The translations under genes were made by a program, and so were the position numbers. DNA of 47,537 nt. Source: Diplocarpon mali (lineage: Eukaryota; Ascomycota; Leotiomycetes; Helotiales; Drepanopezizaceae). This document shows, in pieces, positions 23,600 through 34,718 of this stretch (position 1 is the stretch's first letter; each line of letters begins with the position of its first letter). The notes beneath the pieces were generated by a model. It saw only the letters and a list, made by a program, of their open reading frames with translations. It was not told the origin of the DNA and did no database searches. Where the stretch lies: contig JAENRP010000129.1 of assembly GCA_024741835.1 (NCBI GenBank), forward strand, positions 1 through 47,537. The letters run 5' to 3'.

Positions 23600-26500
23600 G
23601 GGCGCTGCAGTGAATGCATGGGAACGATATTTGCTCGGAAGAGGTGGATAGGCAGAGGAGAACGGGAATGGGGACTGCCTGGAAATTGCAAAGATCCGAC
23701 CTCGAGCTGATGGCGAATATATCTCCAGCGGCAGGATCGACTTCCAGATGATGGCGGATATATGTCCGGCGGTTGACAGGGGCGGCAGCTTGGACAAGGG
23801 CAGGCCTCGTCGGCTCGAGGATCTTTGGTTACAGTAAGGTTGCCGCCGGGACCGCGGAAATGTCCATGATCCAGGATAGTTGGCAAGTTCTGAGGCTCTC
23901 CGAAATACTCGCTGTGGACGGGGTTTGCTATCAACCGCCTCGCATTCCTCTCTCACAGCCCTTGATCCGGGTATTGGGCACAGTAAGCAGCGTTGAGCCA
24001 TCGTGGCATCGCCAGTAAAGTATCAGACAAACACCCATGGCTGCAGGTGTGTCTTCCCCTGGAGTACGGGTCATATTGCTTCTGTTCTGCAGCGGACGCG
24101 GGTCTACATGCAGCCGTCGTCACGTTTATTCCACTTCGAAGTGGATATACCGGCAGTAAGTATCGCATTCTACTTTCGCGTTATACTTCTACCGTACCGC
24201 AGAAGTACTCCTTAGTACCAAGCATATAGACTTTCCGTGCCCCTCCCTAGCTATCCTACCCATCGTCATCCTAGCCGATGTCGAACGGAATGTTCCGATA
24301 GTCATTTCGAAGTACAGTCTTTCTTAGCTATCTCCGTACGACGTATGTCGACACTGACTACAATACCTTGACGATCACTCCCTGGCTTAATGTTTAGACA
24401 GGACTGCCTCAAATCGACTCCCGCCACAGTATTCGTTCCAGCAGATAAGCAGAAAAGTCAATACCGCTTAGCCTTACCGTACGTACCACCGTGAGCGGGG
24501 AGGCGCGCAATGTCTTGGCCGATGTCTTGACTTTCATGCTTCGCTAATTACCCTGTACAGAGACCTATGCACGGAGCAGACTTGCGAGATATACTTGCGA
24601 GATATTAGTACTATACTTGATACTGTTCCTCTGATACAAGATTGTAGCTCTCGCGTGCTGAGTATAACTTGGTTGAAGCTATAGCTCGAAAGGATATTAG
24701 TGGAACATAGTTATTGTAGAGTCAGTATGGGAAAAGATACTCGCTGTTATTGTAAAGATACTTGTTCTTGAAAGCAATTATCGAAAATTTGATCGTCACT
24801 GTCTCAAAGTACGGGGAAAGAAGGTTTCTCTCATGTACAACATAGGAATAAGACGAGAATCTCGGATGCAAGATCGTATCTGCTCCTCTTCATCTCATTT
24901 CACTGCACCTCGCTATAATCGCCAAGCATCGCCTGATCTTTCCTCGAAAGACTAAGTAGGCAGTACAGACGTACAGAGGTACTCCCGATTTTTGATTTGC
25001 AGCGTCGAGGGCAGTAGATCGGGAAAACCTTTAAAGTACCGTACAAGGTAAGTGATGAATAGCATTTTGCTACCGGTAGTGGGTAAGGGAAGACGTACCT
25101 GAAGACTAATTATTCAAAGCTAAATCGCGAGGAGTTTAATTTATTGTCCTTCAAATGCCAACTTGGTGGCCTACGGGGATATTCCCGCATCCTTTCCCCT
25201 TCCCGCCTCAAGGCCTCAAGGGCAGTAAATTAAAATCTAGAAAGCAAGAACCCACCCGGTAAATACAGAAATGGACTCTTGCGTCCCGATAGCAGGGAAA
25301 GGAGGAAATGTTTTAAGCACTGCTATATTCATAGTAGATATGAGAAGCTAAATTGTCAGAAGACTGATTTACTTTACTCAAACTACCTAGCCAGGGTCGA
25401 CTTATGGAGCTGCCACGAATTCTTAATCTGTTTTTACTCAACAGGATTACCATATATATAGGAAACGCTGTAAAGTATAAAGCAAGGAACATCATTTTTA
25501 TCATCGTTAGCGGGGAGAGGATACACATCGAGGATGAGATACTACAAGTGACTCGAAAGAGCCGAGTAGCAACAAGAGTGATCTATCTTGCTCGTATGGG
25601 AAGTCCAGAATCAACATGCATACGCCTGACTCTGAAGCAGAAATGCCACACATTTGTGAAGCGCTGATACTCTTGCTGAATACCCAGGTTTGAGGGCGCT
25701 CGGCTTTATCCGCTTGCGATTCTGAATACACAGTAGTCAGAGCGTTGACCTTGCGCCCTGGTTTCGATCGACCGTGCTCGGATTCTTCAAGAGATCGGGC
25801 GCAATCCCGTATCATGTCGAATAGGCAGAGGCATAGAGTAACCGCCACTCCGCCGCAAAGTCGAAGTCAAAGTCACCAAGACCTGAGACCCCAGGTGCCA
25901 AGCACGCAGGTAGAATTAGAGTTGGGAGGAAAGGTGGTAGTCTTGTTAGGGCGAGACGACACATACCTGGGAAGGTTAAAAGAGACTTTATCCGTCCGTT
26001 CTACAGAGTATCTGGTCCATGCCTCAAAACCCCCGTCTCCGGAGTCCGTGCGATCGTTCTAGAGACATCCTGGAAAAGTAAAGACTGTCTCGCACTCATC
26101 TGATAGCATGTATATTGGAAGATTAGCTTTGGCAAAGACTGCAATGCAGATTACGAGTTCGGATCTACTGAGCGCTTTCGGCTGGCGAACTTCAAATTTC
26201 TCTACCTCTGCGCTGCCTGCTCGGGATTCTCATATGCGCGTACAACAAGATCGAGATCAAACTCGCTACGCACTAGATCGATGGAGCGCGCGAGTGCTTC
26301 GAGTCTACACAGTAACAGTCTACTCGGTATATCGAGCAGCGCCCAACCGCATATACCTTCCTCTTCCACCTATTAACTTCTCTAGAAATACGGAATGATC
26401 TTCTCTGCGCTATTCAAAATCGCTCAGCCGATGAAAACTTACCGCTCGTGGTGGAACCTGGAACCATGGCTATCGACCACCTTCAAGTGACGTTTGGCGT

Positions 26501-27569
26501 CATACGATGGAGAGAGGGTTCTTCTTCTTAAGCTTTACTGCGACACGAGTGCTACTCACGTGTTATTATACGATGTAAACCCACTTTTAAACCCACTGAT
26601 TGATATGAGGGAGCAGGAGAGATGCCAGATGCCCTCCATACGAAGTACAAGGCGATGCTCGCCCTAAACTATGTTGGAGATATATGCACAATACTCCTTG
26701 ATCTCCACCTTTGATCCGCTTCTCCGCCGCAGGGGGTCGCTATCACTTACTATGTCGCGGGCCAAACAAGCACTACGTTAACGTGTGTACCAGGGTGGGT
26801 TTTTGATGGGGTTGCAAGTTTAAATATTCTCCCATATGGTATCTGTTGAGTCGACAACAGAGTTGAAAAGAAATTTTATGAGAGTGGTTCTCAGATCCGA
26901 AAGCCGAAACAGGATTCTTTCTCGGTGTTGAAAAGTTCGGGGTCAACAAGCCGGCTCGATTCTAAAATTCGGATGGAGTATTTCCCTAGTACTCCCTTTC
27001 TAACCCCTGTAGTAATCAGTGGATTGGCAGCCCATAAAAATGGATTTTACTTCCGGATTTTTTCCGAGTGCAGTGGGTTGCAGTCGATTGAAACCCCGGA
27101 AATCTTATGATTAGATCTACCTTGAGATAGCAATTTGACGTACAAGTGCTCGAAGCCGAGTAGCTAGGAAAGAGTTGAGAATGTGGCTTTCTTCAAATAG
27201 AATAAACAAAAACCAATTCAAATCCAACACCTTTTTCACAACCTAATTTGAGCATCTAATGCAAGTTTTGAAGCATTTCCTGCATTCCCCTTGGCCTAGA
27301 GGGCTTTACCAATTTTCCTTCTACTTTCTCAACGGCCGCAGAACAGTAGACATGAACCGGCCAAAGGCCACGCGACACATTTGAAATTACCATCTGGTCA
27401 GGTTTTACTCTGAATGTGATGCCCCAGCTTGGCACGTCTGCGTATTCCTCCAGGAGGCCCCCGAGGCAGCTTGCTTCGCACGCAACCTATCTGGACGTAA
27501 ATCAAAACTACCTGCCTGCACTCCCCTTGCCCTTCTGAGAAATTCAAATTCAAACTTTTCGGTGGATTT

Positions 27570-27645
27570 CTGCCAGGTTTCGAATCACCGTCCTCGAAAG
27601 GAAATCAATCGGGAGTGCCTCCCCACTGACAAGGTCAGTTTTGAG
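27570..27645 (-). repeat. tRNA-like (SINE-like) element, copy 1
   Basis: On the minus strand, a polymerase III A-box-like TTGTCAGTGGGG is followed about 34 nt later by a B-box-like GATTCGAAACC. It shares the words CACCACT, GGAGGCACTCCC and GATTC-A with the element at 28195-28275. It does not fold into a complete tRNA that I can recognise, so it is more likely a tRNA-derived SINE remnant than a gene. Confidence 0.35.
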
Positions 27646-28194
27646 CTGCAGTGGTGTCAATGTAGAACATGTTGGACTCCCAGAGGGAGTAATGCGCGTG
27701 ATGCCAGCTTGCACTGGAATGTATACAGAGTAAGATATTAGATCGATTTGGGAGATTTACCCAGTATCCCTCTACCTTCTATAGCAGCTCTAGAACACTC
27801 TGTTGTATATTCATTATCAAAAGTACGGAGTGGAGCACAAATCGTACTTTAGAATCACAGCAACAAGCCTTTTCATGGTATTGCTTTATCAAGGTAAGTG
27901 TCCCACGCCCCCAGTAGACAGGCATACCGTTGTACTAGCACAGAAACAAGTACCTCGTATACAGCCCCCCCTCCCCCCTGGTTTGAATGCTAAATGGCTA
28001 GCGGGTACAAAAGCTCAAAACATAACATTGAAACCAAGGGAGGGATCGGGTACGATACTCTCACAGGAGCCAAGAGTTCAGCAGCAGCAAGGGCGATAAC
28101 ATTAACCTTTGAGCTGGGTGGAAGTATAGCACAGTAAGAAAAGCAAATCAACTACCGACTTGGGGCTAGCTCCGCGCCTCGGACGAACGGCTAA

Positions 28195-28275
28195 TCGGCG
28201 AGACTTGAATCTTGGCCCAGGCGGGCGTGTGGGAGTGCCTCCGCACCCGGTAAGCGAGTGGTGCAAACAAACATC
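28195..28275 (-). repeat. tRNA-like (SINE-like) element, copy 2
   Basis: On the minus strand it reads TTGCACCACT, then GGAGGCACTCCC, then a B-box-like GATTCAAGTC, in the same order and orientation as the copy at 27570-27645. A further A-box-like TGGTGCAGTCGG occurs on the minus strand near 28580-28600. Confidence 0.35.
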
Positions 28276-29490
28276 ACGTTAGTATCAAGCCCAACGCAGA
28301 TCTCTAGTTCGTTTGCAAGGTTGAATACATACTTCTGCATAGTGTTTGTCTCCTGCAGCCTGCGAAGTGCGATCCATATAAGGAAATAGTTGCGAATTTT
28401 AGTCTCTCGGCTGGGAATCCCAAACCTTAAGGGATAAGGTTGGTTGTCGATCAAGCTGCGCTGATAAAGCGGTAGAGAATCGGGCTTTGAGTGCAGCTTG
28501 GAAGGCCGCTGCAGGGGGCTCTAGGCTTGAGGCTTGGATTTAGAAATCACTTTACTTTGCTATCAGGATTTAACCGACTGCACCACCAGCAACCTTGATA
28601 ACTGCTTAGAGAAGACAACTGCACTAGTCGGTAAGTTGTGCCTCTCTCCCTTGTTGATAAGCACCTGTCCATTTCTGGGGCCTATGCCGAGTTCGATGCT
28701 GGCTTGATTGAGAAGATGGATTCGCAACTAATTCCCTGTACAAAGTAAGTCTGTCATTGACCAAGCGGAGCAAGAACCGGGCGTTCCCATCGCCAGCCTC
28801 GTTTTTCCTTGGAACTCTAGGTACTTGTTGATCACATCTGGTTGGGTATCTCTAAAGGTACCCGGAAATAGTTCTTGTAGTACTGGAATTGCTCGGAGAG
28901 ATCCTGGCGCTGCTGTCTTGCACTTCGCTCATTACTCCTAGCTTGATATAACCGTGACGTAAGAACAGCCTCAATACGTTATTATCTAATTGGTATATCA
29001 TACTTGCTCAAAGCATCCAATCATAACAGATGATAGCGATTCCGCCGGTTCTCTTGGAATCTTGCAAGCCTGAAAATCGAATCAGAATTGTGAAAAAAGC
29101 AATTGGATATAGAAAGGCAGCATAAAATCACTTGACACGATTCTCTGCCTTGTAATCCCTTTATAGAACCAGTGATTTTCAATATATTGAAGCGCTCTGG
29201 CTGCTCCCCTCACGCTTTGTAGACCATGAAAAAAGCTATAATTATCTGGCTAGTGCGAAGCCAATGACTACGTAGAGATAATTACATGCAAAATCTATTC
29301 AATATATCCATATATATACATATATATATGTTAACCTATAAATGTTGATCAAGTCGTAGCAACTGCCTAATAAGAACACGTAAAACCCTAGTCGCCTTTA
29401 TTCATAGCAACCATCACCTCCCTCCTCCTATCTTGCTTCCATATATACCAATAGGTACCAAGTATTAGCATCTCATAGTCTGTTTTTCTT

Positions 29491-30220
29491 TTGATATACT
29501 ATATTATTTCTAAATTATAGCATAAACGAAAAATGCTTTAGTCGGATCTACATATAAGGAGAAACTGGTTTAAAAACTCCTCATATTTTTACTATCCAGC
29601 CTAGAATACCTTTGATTCCTGGTTCCTTAGATAAGAGTCTTACTTATACCTTATTTGATTGTTATTCCTTTCAAGTCTTAGGCGAGTATGTTCTTAAGAA
29701 GGTGCCTTGATAGATAGAGTCACTTTACGTTCTTTATTCTAGGATAGACCCTCCTTGCTAATAGCTGCTATTGATTTGATTATTATCAGGCGTCTTGCTC
29801 ATCGTTGGCGGCTGTTAAATTACAAACTATCCAATCAACTTTACACCCCCCCCTTTAAATATACTGTGTTTTGAAATATATAGCATAAGTGATATATGTT
29901 ATAGTTGGATTTATATCCAAGAGGAAACTAGCCTGAAAACTCCTCATATCTTTACTATTTGACCTATTATTCTTATAATTCTCATGCCTTAGATAAGATT
30001 TTAACTTATACAAGTTAGTCAATAGTCGTTCCCTTGAAGTCCTAGGCGAGTACGCTCTCAGAAGGTGCTTTATTAAAAAGAGTCGTCTTAGGTTCCCTAT
30101 TCTAAGATGGGCCTTTTACGCCTACAGCGGCTATGTATTTAATTATATTAAGCGTTTCACTAGTCGGCGGCGGCTCTTGACCATAATCCTTCTTATCAAC
30201 TTCATATACACTTCTTAAAA
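29491..30220 (+). repeat. Tandem diverged duplication of about 363 bp
   Basis: Two head-to-tail copies, about 29491-29853 and 29854-30220, align along their length. Matching landmarks in both are TATAGCATAA, GAAACT, AAAACTCCTCATAT, TTAGATAAGA, TAGGCGAGTA and AGAAGGTGC, and a GGCGGC near the end. Differences are largely C/T and G/A, as expected if RIP acted on duplicated DNA. No ORF spans either copy. Confidence 0.75.
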
Positions 30221-32141
30221 TATATCTTTTTCTTTTGTCTTATCCATTTAATTGAAATTGAATTTCTCTCCTTTATATCCTTTATGAATCCTTTACTATA
30301 ATTACAAGTATATATTGGAATAATCCTAGGGTACGCAAGTAAAGGTCGAAAGTAAAGGGTGTCTATAAAAGAGATAGTATAATAAAGAGAAAAACTTTTT
30401 ATCTTAAGGTTTCATAAAGTTCTAGCTTTTTCAGCTTAGGGTATGACTATTTCGCAGTTGAAAGGACTTAATCTCGGCTCTGCAGACTCTCTAAAAGAAT
30501 CTCCAGGTTCGTAAGAGACACTGCGTACAGGTATTGAGTCGTCGTCTCCCTATTCCTAGTTAGAACGCTACTGTATTCTACAAAATCTCATATCTAAATA
30601 GTTCCAAATCATATAATATCGGATAAATGTATCCTAAAGATAATTTTATAAATCACATATTTCGCTTAATCAACAAAGCCAGGCTCGGTTAGGCGAACCG
30701 TAAACACCTCGCTTGCATTGATTGCGTAAATCAACACTCACTCTAGCAAAAGCAGGAACGATTACCTTTCATTCCTAAGAAACTTAAGGAAGAGAAAGAA
30801 TTGTTGGAAAAGACTTGGTGGTAGGAGTATACAGGATAGCTCTTTATCTTTGTCTTACACGCGCGCAGCAGAAAGTCATTTATAGCCTATCCCAGCCCAG
30901 CTAGCAAACTCTTCACGTCCCAATTCTTCCCTGATATTTTGTCTCGCCTCTCGGTTTTACTTTGACATTTGCCTTCCTTTTTCGTTTGTCATTTCCCTTT
31001 TCTTCAACCAAAGAATCATGTTAGATGCACAACGTGCATTAAAGTAAACAACATATCGCACCCAGCTCATTCCTCACGCGCTTAATCTACTTTGCTTTTT
31101 TAGCTACCTTGTTCCAACAACTCATCTTACTTGAGCGCCTCATAAGGATATATATTATCAATCCGTAACCATGAAACCATAACGCTGCAATTTTTTTCTA
31201 TTTTTTTTTTTAAAAAAAAAAGAAGACTTAGAAACAATTGCCTCTAGAATCCCACCTGTAAGAAAACCCAACAAAATCCACTTTTCTACCTCTAACTCAG
31301 CTTTCCTTTCCCACCTCTCATCCTACCCTAGAGAGGCGGACCAATTATTAGACTATGGAATTTGTAATCTGGCTTGATGATTCTTATAGATATCATACCA
31401 GCGTATAAAAAAAAACGCTTTAGATCATCGAAATGAAGGGTTGTTACATCAATGGTATAAGATACGGGGTCTCTTCTTCTTCAGCTGAAGCTGTAGTGAA
31501 AATGCTACGAGATACAAAAAGGGCTTAGATCTAAGTCTTTTCCTCTATGTAATGAATCCTGCTGTTTTCATTGCGAGTTGTCTAAAAAGGGCAGTATACA
31601 TAAGTCAATGTTTATATATAACATCTTATTATAAATAGAATAGAGAATGCTATACTTACCGTAGCGTAATATGAGACCTCAAGGATCTGACAAAAAAACT
31701 CGTGCTCGAGTGGAGTACCACCTACTGTTGAGTAAAGATTGAAGATTAATACTATATTTTTTACTTTGTGAAATTGTTATATCCTTTATAAGAACAAATT
31801 TTAAAAATAATATATATTATATCCAATATGTTTTAAAAGTATAAAGCTGTAGTAGATGAGAGATTTCATAATGGACTATTTTACTCCTGGCAAGATAGGG
31901 TGAGATAATTGTTAGACTTTTGGGCTTCGATTCCAGATTATCTAGGGTCGTTTAACGAAATTAAAGTGGGCCCATTTATTCAAGAGAGTCTAAGGTATCT
32001 TTTATCAAAGCATAAAGTTCCTTCCCAAGGTTATTGCATTTTGAATACCCTCTTACTCCATATACTCATCGGATTCTCACATTACTTTACATCCTTGTAT
32101 AAACTCAAATGACCTAATGCCGCACGTTATAATCTATAATC
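30221..32141. other. Gene-poor AT-rich region, part 2
   Basis: Very AT-rich DNA with no supported gene. There is a T-run/A-run hairpin-like stretch at 31192-31222 and scattered TATATA tracts. The ORF at 31909-32112 has no motif. Confidence 0.5.
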
Positions 32142-33677
32142 TTAATCACAGTCCGAGAAAGCCTGTTCCAGATCTTTGATGATATCGTTCTGTGCCTAGT
32201 CAGCTCTCGGGAAAGGATGCGTAGCTTGTATCTCTTACTATATTTTCTAGCCCGACAGAGATCCAAGCCTGCGGCTTTCTATCTGGTCTCGCATTATCGA
32301 GGCTGCTGTCTCGGGGCACTATGACTGTTCTCGAGCCCCCAATGCTGTGGAAGAAGAGCCATCGTCAGTATAAGTATACCCTGACAGGACTCGTTGGTAT
32401 TTTCCATACCTTTGACCAATTGAAACGAGCGTTATTTTGCGCGCAAACCGTTGCAGAGCGTCCGAGTCTTCAAACACCACAGAAACAAGGCCGCCATATC
32501 CCCGCTTCGTCAGAGAGAGCGAAAGACCTAAGAGTCGCCTTAGAAGCTATATCCGCTAGCAAGTACGGCAACTAACCAGGATACGAGACGGCCACTATTC
32601 CTCCCCGACGCTCATTCTTGATAGCCTCGATGTATTTCGCAACTGCGATTGCATTACCCGAGATCCGTTCCATCCGCACCGCGAGCGTCTCCAAGCCCGC
32701 ACTCAGCTGGAAGGCCTCGAACGGATTCAAGCACGGTCCGGTGTCTCTCATCACTGCCGCTCTCGCGAAAACGACGAACGACGAGCTCTTGAACTTCTCC
32801 CAGATTTTCAAGCCGTGGAAACCAGGCGACGGCTCGAAGAACTGGGGGAATCGTCTCGTGCTCTTCGCCCAGTCGAATTTGCCGCTGTCGATGATGATGC
32901 CTGCGGAGCTGGACCCGGAGATGCTGAGCCACGGGCCGGCGTCCTGGACGATAATGTCGGCGCCGTGGTCGATGGGGCGGATGATGAAGCCAGCCGCGCC
33001 TGCAGTGTTGTCGATTACGAGGGGGAGGCCTCTGGAGTGAGCCAGTGCGGCGAGGGCCTCGATGTCGGTGACCCGCAAGTCATCGCTCGGTATGCTTTCC
33101 GCGAAGACGCACTTCGTATCGTCATCTATGGCTTGCGACACGTGCTCAGTGCTGCCACCAACGACGATCCGTACGCTTATGCCTAGGTTGCTCAAGCGGT
33201 GCTGGAAGAGCCGGGCGGTCGAGTCAGAGATCCGGGATGCCACGACGATGTTGCTACCGCGTTGTGCTAACGCCGCGATGGTTGTGAATAGCGCTGCGGC
33301 TCCAGAAGAGGCCGCAAGAGCGGCCTCGCCGCCCTCCAGTGCGGTCATCTTGGTCTCAAAGACCGTGACGGTTGGGTTAGCTATGCGGCTGTAGCAATAT
33401 GCCTCGGCCGTCATGTTGAAGATCGCTGCTCCATGGGCGCTGTTTTCGAACACAAACGACTTGGGCCACTGTCAGCGGGCCGTCTTTTCAAGAACCGAGA
33501 CTGGGGAAGCTTGCCGTAGAGGCGTAGATTGCAGCATCCTCGACTTCGTTCTCCTTTCGGCTCAGCCTGGGCATGTCAACAATCGCCGCCTCAGAGGTGG
33601 GTTTGCAAATACCCTGCATGGACAGCCAGACTTTCAAACCCGTAGACCGGCTTCTCCAACTCCTTCGCATCGGCCAT
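32142..33677 (-). CDS. O-acetylhomoserine sulfhydrylase-like protein lacking catalytic lysine
   Basis: Six exons read on the minus strand: 33677-33613, 33566-33515, 33459-32577, 32527-32410, 32344-32239 and 32189-32142 (1,272 nt, 423 residues, the family's usual length). Introns are 46, 55, 49, 65 and 49 nt; the second has a GC donor (GCAAGC), and the second, fourth and fifth have CTGAC branch sites. The protein follows the MetY/CysD type of Cys/Met-metabolism PLP enzymes: FVFENSAHGAA, YSRIANPT (Tyr62 and Arg64 bind PLP phosphate), AASSGAAAL, VIDNT (Asp189 pairs with the pyridine nitrogen), IDSGKFDW, GYGGLVSVVFE and SVGLENINDIIKDLEQA at the C-terminus. Where the family has SATKW, this protein has DAGPW, so the Schiff-base lysine is Pro215 (codon 32934-32932). 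With no other decay it looks like a pseudoenzyme or an altered activity, not a simple pseudogene. Confidence 0.85.
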
Positions 33678-34718
33678 CGTGCCAATATCGTGAGTTGCGG
33701 TGAGGCTCAACCATGAATCAAGGGAGCCACGCTCTCTCTGCACCAGTCTATCGATCTCGCCAGTAGCGACGTTTCGATATTGTTGCGTACACGAGCACGG
33801 GCAGGATCACGCGGGATGATTTTTCCGGCGTTGATATGATACCGTTTGCTCGAGCACAAGGATGCACATGGAGCCCAGCACGAGGAAGTATCTCGGGGGT
33901 TGCCCGTCGGAGCTTCAAAAGTGGGGGTCCGGGGCTCCTCATAGTGACTTCTTAGGTAATGAGACGTTGCCGGGAACCTCGCATGCCATCTGAAATTTGT
34001 TCTGAACTTGAACTCCGCGATCAGAATTAACAACGCTTGGGAATATCTGCATAGCGAACTGATACTGGAAGCAAGATATCCTTCCTCTCGCCCGCGAGAG
34101 TGGGTGGGGCGTAAAGTACCCAGCTCTGCGTCTATGTCGCGGGGCCCGAGGAATAGCCGGTGTTTACTAAGCTTGTACAATTTGTACCATTGGAACTCGC
34201 TCAAATAGGGGGGGGACGTGGGAGATCTTCCGAACTGGTTAGATAGCCTCTTCGTTTGTCTCCAGCTATTTACTTCACTGGGTAGGTATATGTGGTGGAA
34301 TTTCTGCCCGCGATTGCTCGACTGCCGACGTTCGGGGTTACCCAGTGTAGCACCGCGGGTCGTTGACCGCAGATAAGCAGCTATCTATTTACCTTGCGCG
34401 CAGCCGCTCCCTTGCTTTCGATTGATTTGCTTGGTTCTGGTGTAGAGACCAGAAACATAGGGGTCTCGTTACATATATGATTGGCTTATGATTGAAGAAG
34501 GATAAATATGATACCATTTTGTACTTAGGGAAGAAGCGCAACGCAGAACAACAACAATATACCTCCAACTTGGGAATTATTCCCAACACTTCTTCGAGGC
34601 CTGCCCAATTGTGGTGCTTCCTCTTGTTTTTAGGTCCTCTACGAGGCCTACTCTTGTGTATTTCCCCTCAGTTCTTTACTGGTGCTGGACCGTCGTATTG
34701 CTTCTAGGTCTCTATCGT
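33678..34718. other. Divergent promoter region
   Basis: The space lies between the minus-strand sulfhydrylase-like gene and the plus-strand transporter pseudogene. A minus-strand ORF at 34204-33707 has no recognised motif. The 34148-34211 repeat lies about 470 bp upstream of the sulfhydrylase-like start codon. Confidence 0.5.
34148..34211. repeat. Dispersed 63-bp motif, copy 2
   Basis: It begins GAGGAATAGCCGGT and ends CGCTCAAATAGGGG, closely matching both ends of 21613-21675. On the minus strand it reads toward the sulfhydrylase-like gene. The central part differs more, and the TATA-like box of copy 1 is not conserved here. Confidence 0.5.

Larger units (their letters stand above)
23600..29490. 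other. Gene-poor AT-rich region, part 1
   Basis: No gene is supported. ORFs of 60-113 codons at 25279-26398 and elsewhere have no motif and are broken by stops in all neighbouring frames. The region contains tRNA-like repeats at 27570-27645, 28195-28275 and about 28450-28610. The sequence between 23600 and about 23700 is presumably the promoter of the minus-strand gene ending at 23599. Confidence 0.5.

Noticed and set aside
27570..28610. Functional tRNA genes
   Set aside because: A- and B-box-like words are present, but no complete cloverleaf with acceptor stem could be drawn.
32319..32576. Apparent stop and frameshifts at the end of the sulfhydrylase-like gene
   Set aside because: At first this looked like pseudogene decay. 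Three normal introns (32576-32528, 32409-32345, 32238-32190) remove every stop and restore the family's C-terminus.
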